DNA from: Paludibacteraceae bacterium
GTDB taxonomy: Bacteria > Bacteroidota > Bacteroidia > Bacteroidales > Paludibacteraceae
Reading direction: 5' to 3'
DNA length: 50,485 nt
Assembly (NCBI GenBank): GCA_017444065.1
Contig: JAFSXJ010000025.1
Coordinates: 1-50,485, forward strand
A program made the position numbers and the translations under genes. This document shows, one piece after another, positions 17,136 through 22,843 of this stretch (positions are counted from its first letter, which is position 1; every line of letters begins with the position of its first letter). Below the pieces are notes generated by a model. The model was not told the DNA's origin and searched no databases. It saw only the letters and a program-made list of their open reading frames with translations.

Positions 17136-18383
17136 TCAGGCGTATTTCAAAACGACAAGATTATCGGGGTTCAGGATTTCGTGTGCGACCTCCAGCAGTT
17201 GTGCCGGTGTGACTGCCGCTATCTGTTCGAACGTCTCCTGCCATGTGGGTGCATAGTCGCGGTAGAGCATGGATTTCGCCATAGCGAGAGCGTTGTTCTC
17301 GGCGTTCTGTGCGCTGATGGCCATCTGTCCTCTCAGCTGACGTAGTGCGGCACGCAGTTCGCGCGGTGTGAGAGGAGTGCGGATGAGCCGTTGTAACTCC
17401 CTGTTGATGACCGACATACACTGCTCCAGTTGCTCCGGCTCGCAGGCGAAGTACGTGCTCCAGTAACCCGTATCCGACAGCGGTGTGTAGATTGATTCGA
17501 TGGTATAAACCAGTCCGCGGGACTCACGCAGAGCGATGTTCAGGCGCGAGTTCAGACTGCCTCCACCGAGGATGTTGTTCAGAAGATAGAGCGGCAGTTG
17601 CTTCTCGTGAGCAATAGGGTAGGCACGTGCTCCGAGCATGACATGGGTCTGGTGGGTATGTTTCTGATAGGATGCCGATTGCGGCTGTCGGTCTTCTTCC
17701 TGTGCGAATGATAACTGACGGTCAGGCGGCAAGTTGTTGGTGTAGCCGCCGAAAGCATGCTCCGCCAGACGGACAAAACGCGAGGCGGGAATATCGCCCT
17801 GGCAGAAAACGACCATCCGCTCCGGACGATAGTGCTGCGCCATCCATGCGCGCGGTCGGTCGGGCGATTTGGATATGTTCCTGAGCGTACGTTTGGTGCC
17901 GAGGATAGGTTGTGCAAGCGAGTGACCGGCGAAGAGCATGTTCTCAAAATCGTCGTAGATAAGCTCGCTCGGCGAATCGTTGTAGCTCTCAATCTCGTCG
18001 TAGATGACCATCCGCTCTTTGTCCGTTTCGGCTTTCGGGAAGGTCGGGCAGAGCACCATCTCCGAGATGAGGCGTAGCGTCTGCGGCACATGCTCGTTCA
18101 GGGTGGCGGCGTAGAAGGTTGTTTCCTCTTTGGTGGTGTAGGCGTTGATTTCGCCGCCGACGCCTTCGATCTGCGAGATGATCTGTCGTGCCGAATGAAA
18201 GACAGTGCCCTTGAATACGCAATGCTCGATGTAATGCGCCATACCGTTCTCCTCAGGCCGTTCGTCACGCGTTCCGGCACCAATCATCACTCCGACGTAT
18301 GCCACCGCGGATTGCGTACGGCAGTGAACAATTTTGATATTATTCGGCAGTCTATGATAAAAAAATTGCTTGTTCTCTTGCAT
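17136..18383 (-). CDS. M16-family zinc metallopeptidase
   Basis: A 415-residue single-lobe peptidase of the pitrilysin/insulinase family (M16B, processing-peptidase-like). The inverted zinc motif HYIEH is at residues 50-54, with the third ligand expected in the ETTFYAATLNEHV region. Other family segments are YIEHCVFKGT, VIYDEIESYNDSP and the second-domain LNNILGGGSLNSRLNIALRE followed by GLVYTIESIYTPLSDTGYW. There is no signal peptide, so it is probably cytoplasmic. These enzymes degrade small unfolded peptides. The start at 18,383 overlaps the tRNA promoter region on the other strand. Followed by the susC promoter region, so likely a single-gene unit. Confidence 0.93.
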   Translation of the reverse strand: MQENKQFFYHRLPNNIKIVHCRTQSAVAYVGVMIGAGTRDERPEENGMAHYIEHCVFKGTVFHSARQIISQIEGVGGEINAYTTKEETTFYAATLNEHVPQTLRLISEMVLCPTFPKAETDKERMVIYDEIESYNDSPSELIYDDFENMLFAGHSLAQPILGTKRTLRNISKSPDRPRAWMAQHYRPERMVVFCQGDIPASRFVRLAEHAFGGYTNNLPPDRQLSFAQEEDRQPQSASYQKHTHQTHVMLGARAYPIAHEKQLPLYLLNNILGGGSLNSRLNIALRESRGLVYTIESIYTPLSDTGYWSTYFACEPEQLEQCMSVINRELQRLIRTPLTPRELRAALRQLRGQMAISAQNAENNALAMAKSMLYRDYAPTWQETFEQIAAVTPAQLLEVAHEILNPDNLVVLKYA

Positions 18384-18408
18384 AATTCAAAAAAAAGTCG
18401 TACTTTTG
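18377..18408 (+). promoter_or_regulatory. promoter of the tRNA-Leu gene
   Basis: CTTG (18,377-18,380), 20 bases, then TACTTTTG (18,401-18,408): the phylum's -33/-7 pattern, with transcription expected near 18,415. The -33 box lies inside the first codons of the divergent M16 gene. Confidence 0.65.
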
Positions 18409-18463
18409 CAGCCGCTTTGGCAGTAACGGCTCTTTGTCCGCGTCGCTTGCCAAGGCTCGCTCC

Positions 18464-18545
18464 GCGGCATTGGCGGAATTGGTAGACGCGCCAGACTTAG
18501 GATCTGGTTCCTCACGGAGTGAAAGTTCGAGTCTTTTATGCCGCA
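18464..18545 (+). tRNA. tRNA-Leu (anticodon UAG)
   Basis: An 82-base tRNA without encoded CCA. The acceptor stem pairs GCGGCAT with ATGCCGC, followed by discriminator A. The anticodon stem is CCAGA/TCTGG with loop CTTAGGA, giving anticodon TAG (reads CUN codons). A long variable arm (class II, as in tRNA-Leu) and a T-arm GAAAG-TTCGAGT-CTTTT are present, and the D-region TGGCGGAATTGGTAGACGCG is typical of tRNA-Leu. Confidence 0.96.
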
Positions 18546-18550
18546 CTTCA

Positions 18551-18574
18551 AAAGTCCCACGTGGGACTTTTTTT
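18551..18574. terminator. bidirectional intrinsic terminator between tRNA-Leu and mazG
   Basis: A perfect 20-base palindrome (AAAGTCCCAC then GTGGGACTTT, 18,551-18,570) runs into a T-tract on the plus strand; on the minus strand the reading is also A/T-flanked. It lies 5 bases after the tRNA and 19 bases from the mazG stop, so it can end both transcripts. Confidence 0.85.
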
Positions 18575-18575
18575 A

Positions 18576-18597
18576 GCCATTGGCTGTCAAGGGCTAA
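18576..18597. repeat. 22-bp dispersed repeat, copy 1 (at mazG 3' end)
   Basis: Begins GCCATTGGCTGT and ends GGGCTAA. It matches the copy in lpxH at 17 of 22 positions. The CTA inside its last bases is, on the minus strand, the TAG stop codon of mazG. Confidence 0.55.
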
Positions 18598-19397
18598 TGC
18601 CCCAAAACATGTTTGGCTTCGTTCCAGAGCGCATCCATCTCCGCGAGCGTCATGTCCTTGAGTTCGCGTCCTTGCTCTTTGGCGCGCTGCTCCACGTAGT
18701 TGAACCGGCGCATGAACTTGATGTTCGTTTGTTCGAGTGCGTTGTCCGGGCGAATCTTGTACAGCCGAGCGGCGTTAATCATCGCGAACAGCAGGTCACC
18801 AAATTCATTTGCCATTTTGTCATTTACCGTTTGGTCATTTGGTAATTGACGCATCTCTGCTTCGAACTCGGCTAATTCCTCCTTGACTTTCGCCCACACG
18901 TCTTCGCGCTTCTCCCAGTCGAATCCAACGTTCGCCACCTTGTCCTGTATGCGATAGGCTTTGACGAGTGAGGGCAGGGAGTCGGGTATGCCGCCGAGAA
19001 CGGTCTTGTTTCCGCCTTTCTCCTTGAGTTTGACCTGTTCCCATAGTTTGCTCACCTCTTCGGCGTTGGCGGCTGCGGCTTCGCCGTACACGTGCGGATG
19101 GCGGAAGATAAGTTTGTCACAAATCCGGTTGCAGACGTCGGCTATGTCGAAGTCGCCCGTTTCGCTGCCCATCTTCGCGTAGAAGACGACATGCAGCAGC
19201 ACGTCGCCCAGCTCCTTGCTTATCTCCTGCATGTCGTGCTTGGAGATGGCGTTCGCCAGTTCGAATGTCTCCTCAATGGTGTTCTGCCGCAGGCTGTCGA
19301 AGGTCTGCTTGTGGTCCCAAGGGCAGCGCTCGCGGAGCTCGTCCATGATGGTAAGCAGGCGGTCGAACGCTGCTAATTGTTGTTCGCGTGTGTTCAT
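18594..19397 (-). CDS. mazG: nucleoside triphosphate pyrophosphohydrolase MazG
   Basis: A 267-residue double-domain MazG that hydrolyses (d)NTPs, especially damaged ones, to monophosphate and pyrophosphate. The first domain shows CPWDHKQTFDSLR, then the metal motif EETFELANAI and KELGDVLLHVVFYA. The second has FDWEKREDVWAKVKEELAEF and NEFGDLLFAMINAARLY. Between them, residues about 184-197 (LPNDQTVNDKMANE) look like an extra segment encoded by repeat-like DNA (18,808-18,848) close to where metal-binding helices meet. The stop codon falls within a dispersed repeat. Third gene of an operon with lpxH and a DUF59 gene, 23 bases after lpxH. Confidence 0.95.
   Translation of the reverse strand: MNTREQQLAAFDRLLTIMDELRERCPWDHKQTFDSLRQNTIEETFELANAISKHDMQEISKELGDVLLHVVFYAKMGSETGDFDIADVCNRICDKLIFRHPHVYGEAAAANAEEVSKLWEQVKLKEKGGNKTVLGGIPDSLPSLVKAYRIQDKVANVGFDWEKREDVWAKVKEELAEFEAEMRQLPNDQTVNDKMANEFGDLLFAMINAARLYKIRPDNALEQTNIKFMRRFNYVEQRAKEQGRELKDMTLAEMDALWNEAKHVLGH
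18808..18848. repeat. degenerate repeat segment inside mazG
   Basis: A low-complexity run with ATTTTGTCATTTACC and GTTTGGTCATTTGG, i.e. a word like GTCATTT(A/G) repeated. It is clearly AT-richer than the surrounding gene and encodes the insert LPNDQTVNDKMANE. Its relation to the 22-bp repeat family is possible (shared TTTGCCATT) but not proven. Confidence 0.4.
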
Positions 19398-19420
19398 TAT
19401 TGAGTACGGATTTTACGGAT

Positions 19421-20242
19421 TTATTCGGAAAAGCATTCCAATTGCAGTTGTCCTTGTTCGTCCATCGCGGCGTAGGTCCATTGGCGGAAGCAGTCGCCGA
19501 GGATAAGTACGCGTGCTCCGGTGGCGAGTTCCAGGTCGAGCTCGATATGCCGGTGACCGAAGATGTAGTAGTCCATATTCGGTCTTTTGCCATTTGCCAT
19601 TGGCTGTTGGTTGCTAACGGCCGAATTCTCCATCTCTTTGGCGTAGAGGACCAGCTCCTCGCGATTCTCGCCTTTGTATCCGCATGGGTTGTCGAGCTCC
19701 TTGAGTCGCGAACGTTTCGCCCAGTTGTAGCCGAGTCGGTTGCCCCATGCTGGCGGGACGAGGCGGAAGAGGAACTGCGCCACGGGGTTGTGGAAGAGGC
19801 GGCGCAGCCGCATGAACGAGCGGATCTTTTTCTGCACATCGGTCGGGAACTGCTTGAGGTAGCCCGACGGCACCAGTCCGTCGCCGTGCGCCAGCAGGCA
19901 GCGTTTGCCGCTGATGGTCAGCAACTCGGGCTTGCGATGGACAGTCATGCCGGTGCGACGCGCGAGTTCGCCATAGGTCCAGATGTCATGATTGCCGATG
20001 AAGTAATGCACCGCTATGCCGCTGTCGGTGAGGCTCTTGAGGCAAGCCAAGACGGGCTCGTACTCCTCTTTCGAGTTGTCCCGCCAAATATATTCCGCCC
20101 AGAAGTCGATGATGTCGCCCAGCAGGTAGATGGCAGTAGCGTCCTGAGCCAAGGTGTTCAGGAGTTCCACGAACCGCTGCTGATGTCCTGCATCGTCCAC
20201 CGCGCGGCTGCCTATATGTGCGTCACTTAAGAAATATACCAT
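19421..20242 (-). CDS. lpxH: UDP-2,3-diacylglucosamine diphosphatase LpxH-type
   Basis: A 273-residue calcineurin-like metallophosphatase. It removes UMP from UDP-2,3-diacylglucosamine to give lipid X in lipid A synthesis, acting at the inner leaflet of the cytoplasmic membrane. Metal-binding motifs are SDAHIG (residues 6-11), LGDIIDFW, GNHD, LLAHGDGL and, late, FGHRHIE. Residues about 206-222 (ENSAVSNQQPMANGKRP) interrupt the stretch between the capping helices and the final FGHRH motif. They are encoded by a copy of the 22-bp repeat, read in frame. The insert lies in a surface-loop-like region, so the enzyme is probably still active. It follows the DUF59 gene by about 60 bases of repeats. 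Confidence 0.93.
   Translation of the reverse strand: MVYFLSDAHIGSRAVDDAGHQQRFVELLNTLAQDATAIYLLGDIIDFWAEYIWRDNSKEEYEPVLACLKSLTDSGIAVHYFIGNHDIWTYGELARRTGMTVHRKPELLTISGKRCLLAHGDGLVPSGYLKQFPTDVQKKIRSFMRLRRLFHNPVAQFLFRLVPPAWGNRLGYNWAKRSRLKELDNPCGYKGENREELVLYAKEMENSAVSNQQPMANGKRPNMDYYIFGHRHIELDLELATGARVLILGDCFRQWTYAAMDEQGQLQLECFSE
19596..19617. repeat. 22-bp dispersed repeat, copy 2 (inside lpxH)
   Basis: Begins GCCATTGGCTGTTGG and ends TTGCTAA, preceded by TTTGCCATTT. It is 20 of 22 identical to the copy after the DUF59 gene. On the minus strand it is translated as part of lpxH without breaking the frame. Confidence 0.65.
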
Positions 20243-20250
20243 ATGTTTGG

Positions 20251-20307
20251 GCCGTTAGTTGTTGGCCATTAGCCATTAGCCGTTAGCCATTGGCTATCGG
20301 TTGCTAA
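20251..20307. repeat. 22-bp dispersed repeat, copy 3, with a tandem GCCATTAGC run
   Basis: The gap between lpxH and the DUF59 gene consists of short tandem words (GCCGTTAG, GCCATTAG twice, GCCGTTAG) that lead into the 22-bp motif at 20,286-20,307 (GCCATTGGCTATCGG then TTGCTAA). The CTA near its end provides the TAG stop of the DUF59 gene, as copy 1 does for mazG. Confidence 0.65.
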
Positions 20308-20618
20308 AGAAATCCGAGCTCAAGTTTGGCTTCTTCGGACATCATGTCTTTGCTCCATTCAGGTTCAAAGACGAGTTTGACATCGACGCGGGTAATGCCT
20401 TCGACCGTTCCGACCTTCTGACGTATATCCTCCATCAGGAAGTCCGACGCCGGACAGCTGGGAGCCGTCAGGGTCATGTCAATGGCACAGATGCCGTCGT
20501 CACTAATATCAATGCGGTAGATAAGCCCGAGGTCGTAGATGTTCACCGGAATCTCCGGGTCATACACGGTCTTGAGCATCTTGAGTACCTGTTCCTCTTT
20601 TTCTAAAAATTCGTTCAT
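20304..20618 (-). CDS. DUF59/MIP18-type metal-sulfur cluster assembly factor
   Basis: A 104-residue protein with the DUF59 pattern: KTVYDPEIPVNIYDLGLIY near residues 16-34, the conserved cysteine in TAPSCPASDFL, and VKLVFEPEWSKDMMSEEA close to the end. Relatives (SufT, PaaD, MIP18) act in maturation of iron-sulfur proteins. I start it at 20,618 (MNEFLEKEEQVLKML), since the upstream alternative at 20,648 would begin inside the promoter. Not inside a suf operon here; it heads the unit with lpxH and mazG, from the promoter at 20,646-20,677. Confidence 0.9.
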   Translation of the reverse strand: MNEFLEKEEQVLKMLKTVYDPEIPVNIYDLGLIYRIDISDDGICAIDMTLTAPSCPASDFLMEDIRQKVGTVEGITRVDVKLVFEPEWSKDMMSEEAKLELGFL

Positions 20619-20645
20619 TTGTCGGTGTCTGCACAAAACGGGATG

Positions 20646-20677
20646 CAAAGGTACGACTTTTTTTCGACATTTGCAAA
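20646..20677 (-). promoter_or_regulatory. promoter of the DUF59-lpxH-mazG operon
   Basis: Minus strand TTTG (20,677-20,674), 20 bases, TACCTTTG (20,653-20,646). Transcription should start near 20,640, some 20 bases before the chosen start codon, which also argues for that start. Confidence 0.8.
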
Positions 20678-20724
20678 TCTTTTGCCGGAAATCTACACTT
20701 ATTTTCTACTTTCTTCGCTTTTCT

Positions 20725-20756
20725 TTTGCAAATGCCAGAAAATTTTTGTATCTTTA
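20725..20756 (+). promoter_or_regulatory. plus-strand promoter with no protein gene behind it
   Basis: TTTG (20,725-20,728), 20 bases, TATCTTTA (20,749-20,756), a near-consensus Bacteroidota promoter diverging from the DUF59 operon promoter. The next plus-strand protein gene is 2 kb away, so it most likely drives a short RNA. Confidence 0.6.
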
Positions 20757-20762
20757 CCGGCG

Positions 20763-20835
20763 TGTTCGAAATGACGAAGCCCTCGGACAGCCAACCACCC
20801 CGCAACGGAATGCTCTATCCAGTTGCGGGGTGATT
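20763..20835 (+). ncRNA. candidate small RNA ending in a strong hairpin
   Basis: Downstream of the promoter at 20,725-20,756 comes about 35 GC-richer bases in an AT-rich intergenic stretch, then an 11-bp perfect stem, CACCCCGCAAC (20,796-20,806) with GTTGCGGGGTG (20,822-20,832), and a 15-base loop. The bases after the stem (ATTATGTTGATTTTA) are AT-rich but only weakly U-rich, so termination there is uncertain. No family is assigned. It contains no open frame worth calling. Confidence 0.4.
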
Positions 20836-20928
20836 ATGTTGATTTTATGGCGATTTCTGGTCAAATTGTATATATATACATAGTATATATATAGTGTAAG
20901 GCGAAAAATTGCCAACTTTATGAATTTT

Positions 20929-21143
20929 GAGGGCGTTATCCTACGGTTATCATACGGGTATGTTGCGGTTATCCTATGGTAAGCCCTCTACTTTGGCCCT
21001 GCATTGGCCCTACATTGGCCCTGCATTGGCCCTACTTTGATTCTACATTAACCCTACTTTGGCTGTGCTTTGGCCCTACTTTGGCCCTACTTTGGCTGTG
21101 CTTTGGTCCTGCTATGGCTCTTCTCCGGTTCTGTTTCAGTTCA
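20929..21143. repeat. array of 11-bp degenerate tandem repeats
   Basis: Two blocks in one array. Block one, 20,929-20,983, is five 11-mers of the type CCTACGGTTAT. After 6 bases, block two, 20,990-21,143, is fourteen 11-mers of the type ACTTTGGCCCT, GCATTGGCCCT, ACATTGGCCCT, ACTTTGGCTGT. The period stays exactly 11 while letters drift, fading toward the right where the array overlaps the last codons of the DUF6249 gene. Just left of it (20,868-20,895) are alternating TA runs around CATAG. It is not a CRISPR array (no spacers). Confidence 0.85.
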
Positions 21144-21606
21144 AGTTCGGAGTGCTTGTGTTGCCGGGCGTTTGGTCCGATTCGTCACCGGATTGGTTGC
21201 CATACTTCTTGAAGAGGTACATCTCCACGAAGAACGAGCACAACATGCCTACACCGATGCCGAAGGCGATGATCAGCCAGAAATAGATTTTGTCCACCTC
21301 AAGCCCTACACCTTTCAAAAACCAGTTGATGAACGCGCCCAGACCCAGTCCAAGGAGGATACATGCCCAACGAAGCATGTCTGTATTAACAGGACCAAGT
21401 AGGTGCTTCTGCTTCTTCGGTTCGTCGATGAGCAGTTTGGCTGTCTCGAGGTCGGTGTTGTTCTCGATGATGAGCTGGCGGATCTCCTTGTCTTTCGTCT
21501 TCTTGTGCATAACAGAGATATAATAAAAGACCATAACAACAATCGGCAAGCCGAGTGAGAACACAATCGCTGTGAGCGGGATTAAGTTATCCATAAATGA
21601 TTCCAT
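21136..21606 (-). CDS. DUF6249-type small membrane protein
   Basis: A 156-residue protein (152 if it starts at the second ATG, 21,594). Three hydrophobic spans are visible: about residues 9-30 (TAIVFSLGLPIVVMVFYYIS), 80-96 (ACILLGLGLGAFINWFL) and 107-128. A cytoplasmic linker KKTKDKEIRQLIIENNTDL separates the first two. The tail is hydrophilic and proline/threonine-rich, and its last codons are made of the 11-bp array. The layout fits DUF6249 proteins, which often accompany ECF sigma factors in Bacteroidota. Likely in the sigma operon, 88 bases after the preceding gene. Function unknown. Confidence 0.65.
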   Translation of the reverse strand: MESFMDNLIPLTAIVFSLGLPIVVMVFYYISVMHKKTKDKEIRQLIIENNTDLETAKLLIDEPKKQKHLLGPVNTDMLRWACILLGLGLGAFINWFLKGVGLEVDKIYFWLIIAFGIGVGMLCSFFVEMYLFKKYGNQSGDESDQTPGNTSTPNLN

Positions 21607-21694
21607 AATGTTAATTATTTGGATGGTTATACGTTTATTGTTTGCGGGCTACCGTTCGCCCTTCTCCTTATTTGATACAAGAACTGCACAAAGG

Positions 21695-22021
21695 TTACAT
21701 ATCAGACAGCAGAAAATCGTGGAGTTGCTTGCCAGCCCAGACGGCGATTGTTCCGAGCGGGAGGACGAATGTGATTATGCGAAGCGGCAACTGCATGTCA
21801 GGAATGTAGGTGAACAGCGCATAAGCATACAGCACCACCAGTATCGGCATGCCGAAGCAGATGCCTATCAGCTTCGCCCACTTGCGCAGTTGCTTGCGGC
21901 GCAAGTCACGGCGGATGGTGCGCATAACCTGATTTGTGATAAACCCGGCGGCTTGTTCGCGTCGGGCGGACTGCTCAAAGAGCATGTCTAAATCTTTATC
22001 AGTCATTGTTGCCATTTTCAA
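21695..22021 (-). CDS. small two-helix membrane protein downstream of the sigma factor
   Basis: A 108-residue product that overlaps the end of the sigma gene by 23 bases, so its translation is probably coupled to it. The N-terminal 48 residues are charged and helical (TDKDLDMLFEQSARREQ; RRDLRRKQLRKW). Two membrane spans follow (LIGICFGMPILVVLYAYALF and LRIITFVLPLGTIAVWAG). This is the place where an anti-sigma factor would be expected, and a short cytosolic part plus membrane anchor would fit, but no known anti-sigma domain or zinc motif is visible. Could equally be an unrelated membrane protein. Confidence 0.65.
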   Translation of the reverse strand: MKMATMTDKDLDMLFEQSARREQAAGFITNQVMRTIRRDLRRKQLRKWAKLIGICFGMPILVVLYAYALFTYIPDMQLPLRIITFVLPLGTIAVWAGKQLHDFLLSDM

Positions 22022-22541
22022 TTTGTTTTTTTAATCGTTCGCGTATGCGGAAGACGCGAACCTTGATGTTGTTTTCCGTTTGTCCGAGCCTGTCGGCGAT
22101 GGTCTGTAGCGGGAGATTGTCGTAGTAGTGCCAGCGTATTATCTGCCTGTCTTGTTCCGGCAGTTCCGCTATAGCCGTTTCCAGGTCTTGCAGGCGTTGC
22201 TCTTTCTGTTCGTTGTAGGTTTCGTCCGGCGGGTCGATGTTCTCGTCCAGAGGCTCGTTCTGCCGTCGTTTCTCCTTCTCGAGCATACGCAGGGCGATGT
22301 GGTTGGCGATGACGGTGACCCATGCACCGAAGTTCTCCCCGCGCCATGAGCCGAGTTGCCTGTACGCCTGAATGAAAGCGAGTTGCACGACCTCCTGGGC
22401 GTTGTCATCGTCCTTCATCAGGCGTATGGCTGCACCATAGACCTGCGAGGTGTAACGCTTCATGAGCGTGGAAAAGGCACGTGCGTCGTTGTCCTGCAGC
22501 ACGCCGCGGATAAGTTCTATGTCAGTCGGGCGAAAAAGCAT
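21999..22541 (-). CDS. ECF-type RNA polymerase sigma factor
   Basis: A 180-residue sigma-70 family protein from the start at 22,541 (MLFRPTDIELIRGVL); the frame is open further upstream, but those 30 residues have no family features. Region 2 is visible at about residues 8-80 (DARAFSTLMKRYTSQVYGAA, DDDNAQEVVQLAFIQAYRQL, WVTVIANHIALRML), then an acidic linker, then region 4 (LPEQDRQIIRWHYYDNLP, LQTIADRLGQTENNIKVRVF) with its helix-turn-helix. It directs RNA polymerase to stress or envelope genes. It heads a three-gene unit and faces away from the polysaccharide operon. Confidence 0.95.
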   Translation of the reverse strand: MLFRPTDIELIRGVLQDNDARAFSTLMKRYTSQVYGAAIRLMKDDDNAQEVVQLAFIQAYRQLGSWRGENFGAWVTVIANHIALRMLEKEKRRQNEPLDENIDPPDETYNEQKEQRLQDLETAIAELPEQDRQIIRWHYYDNLPLQTIADRLGQTENNIKVRVFRIRERLKKQIENGNND

Positions 22542-22554
22542 TTTCTGCTTATAT

Positions 22555-22580
22555 GATACGCGAATGTCCAAAAGGTTACA
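22555..22580 (-). promoter_or_regulatory. possible ECF-sigma autoregulatory promoter
   Basis: Minus strand TGTAACC (22,580-22,574) and CGTATC (22,560-22,555), 13 bases apart, just upstream of the sigma gene. GTAAC and CGTAT-like boxes are characteristic of ECF promoters, though the spacing is a little short. Confidence 0.3.
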
Positions 22581-22668
22581 AACAAAAATTATGCCAACTG
22601 AAAATCGTAGGGTAATAGTGGCAAAAAGCAATAATTATGCAGTCTTTTATTAAAAAAGTGCATGAAAA

Positions 22669-22700
22669 TTTGGAAATATGAAAAGTTTTTCGTAACTTTG
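22669..22700 (+). promoter_or_regulatory. promoter of the surface polysaccharide operon
   Basis: TTTG (22,669-22,672), exactly 20 bases, TAACTTTG (22,693-22,700). Transcription should start near 22,707, giving a leader of about 137 bases before tviB. No other equally good promoter was noticed before the last polysaccharide gene. Confidence 0.8.
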
Positions 22701-22732
22701 CGCGCTTTTTGTCACCTCGCCTACGCGTTCGC

Positions 22733-22800
22733 ACGAGCGTCGTATGCGTGAGAAGCGAGCGGCATATACGCAAGAAGACGAGCGTCGTATGCGTGAGAGG
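22733..22800 (+). repeat. triple ~22-bp tandem repeat in the operon leader
   Basis: Three head-to-tail units: 22,733-22,755, 22,756-22,777 and 22,778-22,800. Units 1 and 3 share an identical 21-base word (ACGAGCGTCGTATGCGTGAG plus A); unit 2 is a diverged copy (CGAGCGGCATATACGCAAGA). They occupy half of the untranslated leader of tviB and could form alternative stems in the RNA. Confidence 0.75.
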
Positions 22801-22843
22801 GACGAAGGCAAATGAAGAAAAAACAAAACACAAGATAAGAATC

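Noticed and set aside
20929..21143. CRISPR array
   Set aside because: Units are contiguous 11-mers with no unique spacers, and no cas gene is nearby.
20976..21212. Plus-strand frame of 78 codons rich in Leu, Trp and Pro
   Set aside because: It is a by-product of the 11-bp array (an 11-residue period in translation), and its 3' part runs antisense through the DUF6249 gene.
22709..22843. N-terminal extension of TviB encoded by the leader repeats
   Set aside because: The frame is open, but the 45 extra residues are repeat-derived, basic and absent from the TviB family; the start at 22,844 fits the conserved N-terminus, and translation from 22,709 would begin almost at the expected transcript start.
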